Part shown: one piece after another, positions 1-7,002 of the stretch
How positions within the stretch are numbered: position 1 is the first letter of the stretch
How the letters are laid out: each line of letters begins with the position of its first letter
Origin: Longicatena sp.
GTDB taxonomy: Bacteria > Bacillota_I > Bacilli_A > Erysipelotrichales > Erysipelotrichaceae
Length of the DNA: 18,086 nt
Direction: 5' to 3'
Assembly (NCBI GenBank): GCA_020025055.1
Contig: JAHHST010000024.1
Span: 1 to 18,086, forward strand
The notes under the pieces: generated by a model
What the model was told of the DNA's origin: nothing
The model's database searches: none
What the model saw: the letters and a program-made list of their open reading frames with translations, nothing else
Translations under genes and position numbers: made by a program

Positions 1-33
1 TAGTCAGTTTTTATCTACATAAGGGAGGATTAT

Positions 34-522
34 ATGAAGATACAAAAAACAAATGCAATGCGATGGTTAGATACAAAAAAGATATCTTATGAAGTATTAA
101 CATATACATATAAAGAAGGTGAATCACCTTCAGGAATGTATGCTGCAAAATATCATAATGAACCTTTTGAACAGGTTTTTAAAACAATTGTATGCAAGGC
201 AAATACAAACGAGTATTTTGTGTATATGATTCCCGCATTAGAAGAGCTTGATTTTAAAAAGTGTGCTAAAGTTGCCAATGTCAAATCTGTAGAATTGTTG
301 CCATTAAAAGATTTAACAAAAGTTACAGGATATGTTCGTGGTGGTACATCTCCACTTGCAATGAAAAAATTATTTAAAACTTTTATTGATGTATCTATTA
401 TGAAAGAAGAGTCTATTTATTTTAGTGGTGGAAAAATTGGATATCAGATTCATATGAGTAGTAAGGATTTAATAAATTCTATGAATATGGTTATTGCTGA
501 TTTATTAAAGAATAAGGAATAA
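34..522 (+). CDS. ybaK: YbaK/EbsC-family aminoacyl-tRNA deacylase (Cys-tRNA(Pro) type)
   Basis: This 162-residue protein has the usual length and signature blocks of the YbaK/EbsC family: an N-terminal KTNAMRWLD block (residues 5-13), VFKTIV with the conserved lysine K50, GYVRGGTSP (99-107) and FSGGKIGYQI (130-139). Family members act in the cytoplasm and hydrolyse Cys mischarged on tRNA(Pro); K50 corresponds to the lysine needed for editing. The start has a strong GGGAGG site about 7 bases upstream. The MerR-type regulator follows after only 5 bases, so the two are very likely co-transcribed, although no functional link is obvious. The family assignment is secure. The exact tRNA substrate is inferred from the family. 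Confidence 0.93.
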   Translation: MKIQKTNAMRWLDTKKISYEVLTYTYKEGESPSGMYAAKYHNEPFEQVFKTIVCKANTNEYFVYMIPALEELDFKKCAKVANVKSVELLPLKDLTKVTGYVRGGTSPLAMKKLFKTFIDVSIMKEESIYFSGGKIGYQIHMSSKDLINSMNMVIADLLKNKE

Positions 523-527
523 AATTT

Positions 528-1313
528 ATGAAGCAGACATATAGTATAGGCGAAGTTTCTACCATGCTTAGAATTGGAATTGATGCAATCCGATTCTATG
601 AAAAAAAAGGATTGGTTCATCCACAAAAAGATAAGAATAATAAGTATCGTATATATACAATGACAAATATATTGGAATTGTTAGATATTATTTATTATCG
701 AGAATTGGATATGTCGATTTCGGATATTATTGAGATTATTCAATCTGGATCAAAAGAAACAATGAAAATTTTATTAAATGAGAAAAAGAATAATGCATTA
801 AATCGTATACGGTTTGAAAAGCAATTGGTAAAAAAAATAGAATTGATTGAATCAGCATATAATACAATTGAGAATCACCATGGTATAAGTGTTAAAAAAT
901 TTCCTAAGACATGGATATTGGCTCATGGAAATGAGAAAGATGAAATTATGAAATCGCAAATAGCAGATTTTACAAAAGAACAATTCGTAATGAGTTGTAT
1001 TTATTCTACCTATCATATTGCAGATAATACTAGAGAAGATTTTTGTATTACGATGGAACAAAGTGTTATGAGGGAATTTAATATCACATGGAAAAATTGT
1101 AAAAAATTAGATTTGGGACTATGTATATATAAAGTTATACAATTAAGAAAAGAAGAAGTTCCAATACAAGAAGTAGATGAAATGTGTCTCTTTGCTGAGA
1201 AGCAAGGATATAAGTATGAGGATATAATCTATATTCATGAAATCCCATTAACTGCTTATACAGATGATGCTAATTATGTTACTGAAATTTATTTACCTGT
1301 AAAAAGTAACTAA
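528..1313 (+). CDS. MerR-family transcriptional regulator with probable effector-binding C-terminal domain
   Basis: Residues 3-70 form a MerR winged-helix DNA-binding domain: YSIGEVSTMLRI (5-16), then the diagnostic IRFYEKKGLV (21-30) and the wing with KYRIY. A coiled-coil dimer helix follows (about 75-117). The C-terminal 140 residues end in EIYLPVKS, the closing strand typical of GyrI/BmrR-like multidrug-binding domains, so the ligand is probably a small lipophilic compound (inference). An AAGGAA ribosome site lies 8 bases before the ATG and overlaps the end of ybaK. The next gene is a MATE efflux pump whose promoter has a 19-bp spacer and a near-perfect palindrome, which suggests this protein is its local activator. 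MerR membership is firm; the ligand is unknown. Confidence 0.9.
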   Translation: MKQTYSIGEVSTMLRIGIDAIRFYEKKGLVHPQKDKNNKYRIYTMTNILELLDIIYYRELDMSISDIIEIIQSGSKETMKILLNEKKNNALNRIRFEKQLVKKIELIESAYNTIENHHGISVKKFPKTWILAHGNEKDEIMKSQIADFTKEQFVMSCIYSTYHIADNTREDFCITMEQSVMREFNITWKNCKKLDLGLCIYKVIQLRKEEVPIQEVDEMCLFAEKQGYKYEDIIYIHEIPLTAYTDDANYVTEIYLPVKSN

Positions 1314-1382
1314 AAATTATGTTGTTATATTAAGTTATCAAGGTATCTGTAGTTTTTATATTATAAAAATAACGTGAAAGTA

Positions 1383-1413
1383 TTGACCCTAGTCTTAGAC
1401 TAGGGTTTATACT
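1383..1413 (+). promoter_or_regulatory. MerR-type promoter/operator of the MATE gene
   Basis: A -35 TTGACC (1383-1388) and a -10 TATACT (1408-1413) are separated by 19 bp, the elongated spacing that MerR activators correct by twisting the DNA. Between and overlapping them lies a perfect inverted repeat, ACCCTAGTCT (1386-1395) and AGACTAGGGT (1397-1406), around a single central base. Position, symmetry and spacing all match known MerR operators, and a MerR-type gene ends 69 bases upstream. Confidence 0.88.
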
Positions 1414-1430
1414 TTCGAAGGTGATAAATT

Positions 1431-2756
1431 ATGAATATAAAAATTCTAAAAAAACAATTTTTGCAATATATTATACCATCTATGTTTGCAATGCTATTAA
1501 GTAGTTTTTATGCAATTGTAGATGGCTTATTTGTTGGAAATGCTGCTGGTAATGCAGCTCTAGGAGCTATTAATCTAGTGTGGCCATTGCAATGTGTAAT
1601 TAATGCTACTGCGATTGGTGTAGGTATTGGTAGTGCTGTATTAATGTCCACTCATATGGGAAATAATAATAAAGAAGAAGCACAAAAAGCATGTTCTACA
1701 GGAATTGCTTTACTAATTATTTTGGGAATTGTATTGCCGCTTATGATTTTATTATTCTTACCACAATTATTATCTTTTTTAGGAGCAACCGGGGACTTAG
1801 CAGGATTGTGTAAACAATATATTGTTGTCATTTTGATTGGTGGGATTTTTCCAATGATAGGAAATGGATGTAATCCATTGATTCGTAATAAAGGAAATAC
1901 GATAAGTGCTACTATTTTAATGTGTACAGGTCTATTTACCAATATTATTTTAGATTATTATTTGGTATTTTCTTTAAAGTTAGGGTTGTTTGGAGCAGGT
2001 CTTGCGACAATTATTGCGCAAGCAGTAGTTGCCTGTACAAGCTTTTGGTATTTACTATATACACAGCGCGAGTTATTTCATAAGAAGATGTTTTCCTTTG
2101 ACTTAAAAGATATAAAAAAAATTATAAGAATTGGAATTTCTCCATTTGGACAAGCACTAGTTCCGTCTTTAGTGATTATTTTTACAAACTGGAAATGTAT
2201 TACTTATGGAGGTAATGATGCAGTTACCATTTTCTCAGTAGTTACATACATATTATCAACTGTACAATTGATGTTACAAGGGATTGGAGATGGAGTGCAA
2301 CCATTATTTTCGTTTTACTATGGAGCAAATAAGCGGGATGAATTACGATGGATGTATCGTCATGCTTTTGCATTATCATTAGCTGTATCAATCACATTTA
2401 CAGTTATTGTTGCAGGTTTTGCTGGATATTTATCAGATTTGTTTGCTATTGATTTAAGTTTGAAATTTGCATGTGTAAGAGCCATTCGTATTTCAACATT
2501 AGCATTTACATCTTTAGGAATTGCAAGATTAATATGTGCCTATTTTTATGCTACAGGACAACCGAAAGAATCTACATTGTTAGTATATATTGAGCCATGT
2601 GTTTTACTACCAATGAGTTTGATAATTATGTCAAGAATGTATCAAATGGATGGAGTTTGGTTTGCCTATCCACTTGTTCAAATGATTTTATGTATTATGG
2701 CATTATGGATTAGTTATCTAGTACGAATAGAACAAAAACAGTTTGCAATCGAATAA
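1431..2756 (+). CDS. MATE-family multidrug efflux transporter
   Basis: This 441-residue polytopic membrane protein has about twelve hydrophobic helices and the MATE N-terminal pattern: IPSMFAMLLSSFYAIVDGLF at 15-34, followed by VGNAAGNAALGAINLVWP. MATE pumps expel cationic drugs or metabolites in exchange for Na+ or H+. The pattern resembles the MepA-like branch, which is often controlled by adjacent regulators. The start is set by AAGGTG (1418-1423), 7 bases before ATG. The predicted transcription start falls only about 10 bases before the ATG, so the leader is very short. The gene lies downstream of a MerR-family gene and its probable operator, giving a sensor-pump module. No hairpin followed by T residues is visible after the stop codon. 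Confidence 0.92.
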   Translation: MNIKILKKQFLQYIIPSMFAMLLSSFYAIVDGLFVGNAAGNAALGAINLVWPLQCVINATAIGVGIGSAVLMSTHMGNNNKEEAQKACSTGIALLIILGIVLPLMILLFLPQLLSFLGATGDLAGLCKQYIVVILIGGIFPMIGNGCNPLIRNKGNTISATILMCTGLFTNIILDYYLVFSLKLGLFGAGLATIIAQAVVACTSFWYLLYTQRELFHKKMFSFDLKDIKKIIRIGISPFGQALVPSLVIIFTNWKCITYGGNDAVTIFSVVTYILSTVQLMLQGIGDGVQPLFSFYYGANKRDELRWMYRHAFALSLAVSITFTVIVAGFAGYLSDLFAIDLSLKFACVRAIRISTLAFTSLGIARLICAYFYATGQPKESTLLVYIEPCVLLPMSLIIMSRMYQMDGVWFAYPLVQMILCIMALWISYLVRIEQKQFAIE

Positions 2757-2934
2757 AAAAAGGCATTTCACAATGGGCGAGCTTCATAAGGAAGTTTTAA
2801 GAAGAAAAGCAGGTCTCGGTATATGATATTGTTGTTTATTTTTCTATACTTTCTCTAGGAGGTTTTAGGAGCGCACTCCTACGATTGCACTGTTTTACGA
2901 CTCTTTATTGGCTATTCTTCTTTGCATTCATATA
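2757..2934. other. Non-coding stretch with a short hairpin
   Basis: No convincing gene is visible on either strand. A short open frame from the ATG at 2774 gives only 17 residues. The one clear structure is TAGGAG-CGCA-CTCCTA (2866-2881), a 6-bp stem with a 4-base loop and no following T-run, preceded by AGGAGGTTTTAGGAG, which repeats its left arm. It may be a repeat remnant or a weak 3' structure for the leftward genes. Base composition starts to differ from the AT-rich flanks here. Confidence 0.4.
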
Positions 2935-3069
2935 CTAAAAAAATGCGAAGGTGGCAATAAGAAAAGCACCGAGATTTATACTGCGAATACCTCTAAAAAA
3001 TGAGATAAGGCCTATAATAGATACAATAAACGTAATCATTGAAATAATTAAATATGTTTTACTGCTCAT
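2935..3069 (-). CDS. Small hydrophobic membrane peptide (44 residues)
   Basis: Reading leftward from the ATG at 3069, the peptide begins MSSKTYLIISMITFIV and has two hydrophobic stretches (about residues 6-23 and 30-44) separated by the basic turn FRGIRS. I chose this start because AGGAG lies 9 bases upstream; a longer in-frame reading to 3282 has no recognisable content in its upstream part. The ATG overlaps the TGA of another leftward frame (3066-3068) in an ATGA arrangement, the usual sign of translational coupling to a preceding gene that now looks decayed. It could be a genuine small membrane protein or the leftover end of a lost operon. I do not recognise a family. Confidence 0.45.
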   Translation of the reverse strand: MSSKTYLIISMITFIVSIIGLISFFRGIRSINLGAFLIATFAFF

Positions 3070-3317
3070 GAATTCACACTCCTGATAAACCATTCGATTT
3101 CCTGTTGCAAAAAGGGGTGGGGTTCTCTCACGGCAAACGATAGCACATTGATTTCTCATACCGTGTCGGGTATAGAAATCAGGGGATGCATTCCAGACCG
3201 CTTCTGCGGATACTGAAAGAAGAGTATCTCCAATACCGACGTCTGATCGAAAAGCTTCAAAATGAGTGTATGAATTTTTCATGCATTCATTTTGAAGTAT
3301 TTTCCAGAAACAGAGTC
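3066..3317 (-). pseudogene. Probable remnant of a leftward gene (C-terminal end recognisable as coding)
   Basis: In the leftward frame that ends with TGA at 3066-3068, the last 29 codons (3153-3068) read like the tail of a globular protein, including EPHPFLQQEIEWFIRSV, and overlap the start of the 44-residue peptide by ATGA. Upstream, the same frame is broken by in-frame stops (TGA at 3156-3158 and again near 3285), and the other frames give no convincing continuation. Local composition (27 G/C of 60 in 3121-3180) is higher than in the flanking operons. I read this as a decayed gene of unknown family. Sequencing error or chance cannot be excluded. Confidence 0.35.
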
Positions 3318-3815
3318 TTATTCGTCAATAAGCTTAGATAGTTCCTTCTTTGATGTAATCCATACGACCTTGGTGTTATATTTTTCCAAGATCTGTTTTA
3401 TTTCTTTTAGGTTATTCTTCTGAAAAGTATCTGTCCACTTTAAAAGATCACATACGGACTTTAATGTTTCTTTTTTCCCTTTTTCAAGTCCAATCATTCT
3501 CTTGACTGATCTTTTCAGTATTCGACTTTTATACAGATATTTCGGCATATCCAGGACATAGATCTTATCAGCATCTTGAAAGCATTGCTGTACCCACGCA
3601 TAATAGACACCCTCAATAATCCAATCTTGTTTTGACAATATCTGTTGCAGCAGTGCATTTCTTTTCTCTACCGGCATTTTTGTGCCGTATTCCGCTGCAT
3701 TTTGATCCCACTGAATATCATCTAAGTCAAAATGAGGAATATTATATTTAGAGGAAAGTAATTTTGCCAAGTAAGTTTTTCCGGAACCACTGCATCCAAT
3801 AATATGTATCTTCAT
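3318..3815 (-). CDS. P-loop nucleoside/adenylate-kinase-like protein (FlaR-type)
   Basis: This 165-residue cytoplasmic protein starts MKIHIIGCSGSGKTYLAKLL, with a Walker A motif GCSGSGKT at residues 7-14. HFDLDDIQWD follows (28-37), then WIIEGVY (65-71) and a strand with conserved aspartate, KIYVLDMPKYLYKSRILKR (84-102), where lid-type basic residues occur. This order is characteristic of the small adenylate-kinase-like proteins labelled 'DNA topology modulation protein FlaR'. Their true substrate is poorly established. A GGAGGT site (3823-3828) lies 7 bases before the start. It stands alone between two MATE genes in a region of mixed base composition and may be a transferred gene. Its phosphate acceptor is unknown. 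Confidence 0.8.
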   Translation of the reverse strand: MKIHIIGCSGSGKTYLAKLLSSKYNIPHFDLDDIQWDQNAAEYGTKMPVEKRNALLQQILSKQDWIIEGVYYAWVQQCFQDADKIYVLDMPKYLYKSRILKRSVKRMIGLEKGKKETLKSVCDLLKWTDTFQKNNLKEIKQILEKYNTKVVWITSKKELSKLIDE

Positions 3816-3996
3816 AGTTATTACCTCCGAATGCTCTGTCTGCCGCCCATGAAGCCTGAATCGTATTGCATAATATGATGGGGAAAAGGAAACGACAATT
3901 TATTTCTGTGTTATCCTAGTGAGCATAGCGTTTGTACTCCTTTGGAAGTAACATGGTGCAATCGTCAGGCGCAGACTTATGAATCCTTTTTTTAAA
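3816..3996. other. Intergenic stretch with locally higher G+C, no gene recognised
   Basis: The block 3841-3900 has 26 G/C of 60, above the AT-rich neighbours. Leftward, very short frames with ribosome-site-like sequence occur (for example AAAGGAGT before an ATG near 3922-3934), but they stop within about a dozen codons. A 7-bp inverted repeat CAGACTT (3972-3978) / AAGTCTG (4004-4010) brackets the end of the second MATE gene but lacks a compact loop. I see no clear promoter or terminator. This may be the decayed edge of an insertion. Confidence 0.35.
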
Positions 3997-5337
3997 TTAG
4001 CTAAAGTCTGTAATATTTCTTTTATATAATCCACAGTAATAATAAATAATAAATGCAAAAGATGTTAATATCCAAGTTATAGGATAAATCCACATAATCA
4101 GATCAAGTGTATATGAATCAAAAATAAATAGCCAAACACATCGAACAATAACAATTCCTACAGCAGTAATGATAGTAGGAATTGTTGTGTCTCCTAGTCC
4201 ACGTAATGCTCCAGATAAAATTTCTACTGGTATATATGTAAACCAAAATGGTGCTAGTAAAAATAAGAGATGAATACCTATTTTAATAACATTTAAATCT
4301 TGATTGAAAATACGAATGAAGTTTGGTGCAAATAATATGAAAATAATGCTCATAAAAATGGAGACTGCAATACCAAAAATTAACCAGTGATTAACTCCTT
4401 TTTTTACACGATCATATTTTTTTGCTCCAAAGTTTTGCCCTACAAATGTTGTAATCGCAATACCTAAGGCTTGGTTTACCATCCAAAATAAGATATCTAT
4501 TTTACCAAATGCAGTATTTGCAGCAATGACATCTACCCCTAAAGCATTAATTCTTGTAGTAATGACAAGGTTTGATACAGTATATAACATAGATTGAATG
4601 CCTGTAGGTAAACCAATTCGAATAATTTGTTTAGCTATAGGTAAATCTAATTTAATTTGTTTAATGTCTAAATGTACACATGTTTCCGATAACATTAGAG
4701 ATAAAATTACTAAAACTGCAGAAACAGCTTCTGAAATAATGGTAGCATATGCAGCTCCTGAAATACCCATTTTGAAGTATCCGATGAATAAAACATCTAA
4801 AATAATATTAATAATACAAGAGATAATTAAATAATATAGTGGACGTTTAGAATCACCAATTGCTCGTAAGATGGAACATCCCATGTTATAAATTAATAAA
4901 AAAGTAAAGCCAATGAAATATATATAGATATATTCTAATGAAATATTCAAGATTTCTTTTGGTACGCCAAGAAATATAAGTGATTGCTTTGCGGTAAGAA
5001 AACCAACAATCGTTAAACCAATCCCAATGATTATTCCTAAACCAAATGATGTGTGAACTGTTTTTTGTATGTGTTTATATTCGCTAGAGCCATAATATTG
5101 TGAGATTAAAACGGTAGCACCTGCTGAAAGTCCAACAAAGAAACCTACGAAAATATTTAAGTAAACACTTGTTGTACCACCTACTGCTGCTAAGGCTTCC
5201 TTACCTAATATATTTCCAACAATTAAAGCATCAACAGTGTTATAAAGTTGTTGGAAAAAAGTTCCAAATAAAATTGGAAAGAAAAAGAATAAAAGAGGTC
5301 GAATAATTGGACCTTCTGTAATGTTATATTGTTTCAT
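3997..5337 (-). CDS. MATE-family efflux transporter (second copy, different branch)
   Basis: This 446-residue membrane protein has about twelve helices. Its N terminus carries the classic MATE pattern FFQQLYNTVDALIVG (27-41) followed by LGKEALAAVGGT. The second half repeats the fold, with QALGIAITTFVGQNFGAKKY marking the pseudo-symmetric motif. It is expected to export drugs or metabolites with Na+ or H+ exchange. An AAGGAGA ribosome site lies about 7 bases before the ATG. It differs clearly from the rightward MATE pump upstream (N terminus, MATE signature wording), so the two are not a recent duplication. It diverges from pcp across a 244-base spacer with its own likely promoter. Substrate unknown. 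Confidence 0.93.
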   Translation of the reverse strand: MKQYNITEGPIIRPLLFFFFPILFGTFFQQLYNTVDALIVGNILGKEALAAVGGTTSVYLNIFVGFFVGLSAGATVLISQYYGSSEYKHIQKTVHTSFGLGIIIGIGLTIVGFLTAKQSLIFLGVPKEILNISLEYIYIYFIGFTFLLIYNMGCSILRAIGDSKRPLYYLIISCIINIILDVLFIGYFKMGISGAAYATIISEAVSAVLVILSLMLSETCVHLDIKQIKLDLPIAKQIIRIGLPTGIQSMLYTVSNLVITTRINALGVDVIAANTAFGKIDILFWMVNQALGIAITTFVGQNFGAKKYDRVKKGVNHWLIFGIAVSIFMSIIFILFAPNFIRIFNQDLNVIKIGIHLLFLLAPFWFTYIPVEILSGALRGLGDTTIPTIITAVGIVIVRCVWLFIFDSYTLDLIMWIYPITWILTSFAFIIYYYCGLYKRNITDFS

Positions 5338-5401
5338 AATGTATCTCCTTTTTCTACTTGTTAAAATGTAAAAATATAGAATAAGCTTTTTTATAGGATA
5401 T

Positions 5402-5429
5402 ATTATACTTTATTGTATAAAAATCACAA
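5402..5429 (-). promoter_or_regulatory. Probable promoter of the leftward MATE gene
   Basis: On the minus strand, TTGTGA (5429-5424) and TATAAT (5407-5402) are spaced by 16 bp, placing transcription about 60 bases before the MATE start. The -35 region also carries a TGTGA half-site like that found at the divergent pcp promoter. The region is very AT-rich, so chance matches are likely and confidence is moderate. Confidence 0.5.
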
Positions 5430-5501
5430 TAAAAAATAGAAAAATATGGTAGATTTTTTCTATAAAAAATCAATAAAATTAAACTATGATTTTTATCGAA
5501 A

Positions 5502-5525
5502 TTGTGATAATATTCACTATATAAT
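5502..5525 (+). promoter_or_regulatory. CRP/FNR-like palindrome and -10 element upstream of pcp
   Basis: TTGTGATAATATTCACTA (5502-5519) has the form TGTGA-N6-TCACT, close to the TGTGA-N6-TCACA boxes bound by CRP-type regulators. It directly abuts a TATAAT (5520-5525) with no good -35 at normal spacing. A second TGTGA half-site lies at the divergent MATE promoter. Which protein would bind is unknown. An 8-bp AT-only-loop inverted repeat, GATTTTTT (5452-5459) / AAAAAATC (5464-5471), also lies in this spacer. Confidence 0.42.
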
Positions 5526-5581
5526 AATGTCATATTATAAAACTTTAATTTAATATATTTCTTTTAAAGGAGATTACGAAA

Positions 5582-6223
5582 ATGAAGATATTAGTTACTG
5601 GATTTGATCCATTTGGTGGAGAAACAATGAATCCATCGATAGAGTCAGTTAAACGATTACCAGATACAATTGCAGAGGCAGAAATCATAAAATTAGAAAT
5701 ACCTACTGTTGCGTATAAGTCTTTATCTATTATTAAGGAAGCTATTCTTCAATACCAGCCAGATATTATTTTATCGGTTGGACAGGCAGGAGGACGAAGT
5801 GATATAACAATAGAACGTGTTGGAATCAATATTCAGGATTTTAGAATCCAAGATAATGAAGGAAATCAACCAATTGATGAAGCTATATTTGAGGATGGAC
5901 CTGTTGCTTATTTTTCAAATTTACCAATAAAAGCGATGGTTCACGAAATACAGAAAGCAGGTATTCCAGCATCAATATCAAATACTGCAGGAACATTTGT
6001 TTGTAACCATGTATTCTATGGTGTTAGATATATGTTAGAACAAGAATATCCAACAAAAAAAAGTGGGTTTATCCATATTCCATATTTGCCAGAGCAAGTG
6101 ATTCATAAAGGGAATATCCCAAGTATGGCATTAGATGTTATTTTAGAAGGGTTGATTTGTGCTATTCGAGCGATTGTGGAAAATAGTAAAGATATAAATA
6201 TTTCTTGTGGAACGATTTGTTAA
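5582..6223 (+). CDS. pcp: Pyroglutamyl-peptidase I (pyrrolidone-carboxylate peptidase)
   Basis: This 213-residue cytoplasmic cysteine peptidase removes N-terminal pyroglutamate from peptides (EC 3.4.19.3). The family blocks are all present: MKILVTGFDPFGGETMNPS at the N terminus, SVGQAGGRSDITIERVGIN (65-83), SNTAGTFVCNHVFYGVRY (133-150) and FIHIPYLPEQ (163-172). The Glu-Cys-His triad is visible as E78, C141 and H165. Length is normal for the family. AAAGGAG stands just before the ATG. It is the first gene of a three-gene run, with the HD protein starting 14 bases after its stop, and it probably serves peptide recycling. Confidence 0.97.
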   Translation: MKILVTGFDPFGGETMNPSIESVKRLPDTIAEAEIIKLEIPTVAYKSLSIIKEAILQYQPDIILSVGQAGGRSDITIERVGINIQDFRIQDNEGNQPIDEAIFEDGPVAYFSNLPIKAMVHEIQKAGIPASISNTAGTFVCNHVFYGVRYMLEQEYPTKKSGFIHIPYLPEQVIHKGNIPSMALDVILEGLICAIRAIVENSKDINISCGTIC

Positions 6224-6237
6224 GTAGGTAACAGAAA

Positions 6238-7002
6238 ATGGAAGTGCTATTTAATCGTTATGTGGAATCTTTTGATTTGCAAGATGAGAAAATCAAATTA
6301 AAAATTCTTCATACATATCGTGTTGTGGAAATTATGGAGTATTTAACAAATTGTCTGAGGTTATGTGAACGGGATTGCTTCTTAGCAAAAAAAATTGCAC
6401 TGTATCATGATATTGGAAGATTTAAACAGATTGTTCAATTTGGTACATTTGATGATTCGAAAAGTATTGATCATGCACAGTTAAGTTGTGAAATATTGAA
6501 TCAAGGACAGTTTTTAAAGGATTGCACAGAGGATGAAAAGGGATGCATTTTGAAGGCAATATACAATCATAATAAATTGTATATTGGATCTGAGTTAAAT
6601 GAAAAAGAACAATTCTTTGCCAAACTTATTCGTGATGCAGATAAATGTGATATATTCAAAGTCATCGCAACGAAAGATTATTTGACATTGTTTGGATTTT
6701 CTAAAGAAGAAATCGAACAATCGTATGTAAGTAAAAAAGTGAAAGAGTCATTGATGAGTCATCAGTGTGTAGATAAAAAAGATCGAAAGGAGGCATTAGA
6801 TTTTTTATTAACAATGATTGGTTTCTTTTACGATTTGAATTTTGAAGAAACAATTGAGTATATTATGGAATATCAGTGGTATCGGATTCCATTTGATGAT
6901 TTATCATTTGCACATGAAGAAACAAGAAAAGATGTTAAAATGATTTTAAATGAAATGGAAGCATATTTAAGAAAGAGAGGAAATAACAATGTATACAATT
7001 AA
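6238..7002 (+). CDS. HD-domain metal-dependent phosphohydrolase of unknown substrate
   Basis: This 254-residue soluble protein contains the ordered HD-superfamily ligands: H25, H57-D58 (ALYHDIGRF), H79 (SIDHAQLS), H111 (YNHNKL) and D133/D135 (IRDADKCDIF). The conserved set implies an active metal-dependent phosphohydrolase acting on a nucleotide or phosphate ester; the family does not say which. The ribosome site is weak (TAGGT, 8 bases before ATG), and the gene follows pcp closely, so translation may depend on coupling. Its last 14 bases overlap the AIM24-family gene. The C terminus beyond about residue 180 (FLLTMIGFFYDLNFEE) appears helical and is probably part of the same fold. Confidence 0.85.
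   Translation: MEVLFNRYVESFDLQDEKIKLKILHTYRVVEIMEYLTNCLRLCERDCFLAKKIALYHDIGRFKQIVQFGTFDDSKSIDHAQLSCEILNQGQFLKDCTEDEKGCILKAIYNHNKLYIGSELNEKEQFFAKLIRDADKCDIFKVIATKDYLTLFGFSKEEIEQSYVSKKVKESLMSHQCVDKKDRKEALDFLLTMIGFFYDLNFEETIEYIMEYQWYRIPFDDLSFAHEETRKDVKMILNEMEAYLRKRGNNNVYN

Noticed and set aside
3070..3282. N-terminal extension of the 44-residue peptide to a 115-residue protein
   Set aside because: The extension has no recognisable motif and its start at 3282 lacks a ribosome site, while AGGAG precedes the internal ATG at 3069.
3186..3351. Rightward open frame starting MHSRPLLRILKEEYLQYRRL
   Set aside because: It looks helix-like and could be coding, but it has no ribosome site, runs into the end of the kinase gene on the other strand, and is preceded in frame by a stop at 3141-3143. 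Not strong enough to call.
3972..4010. CAGACTT/AAGTCTG inverted repeat as a terminator or insertion end
   Set aside because: Only 7 bp with a 25-base loop; expected by chance and without a T-run in the right place.
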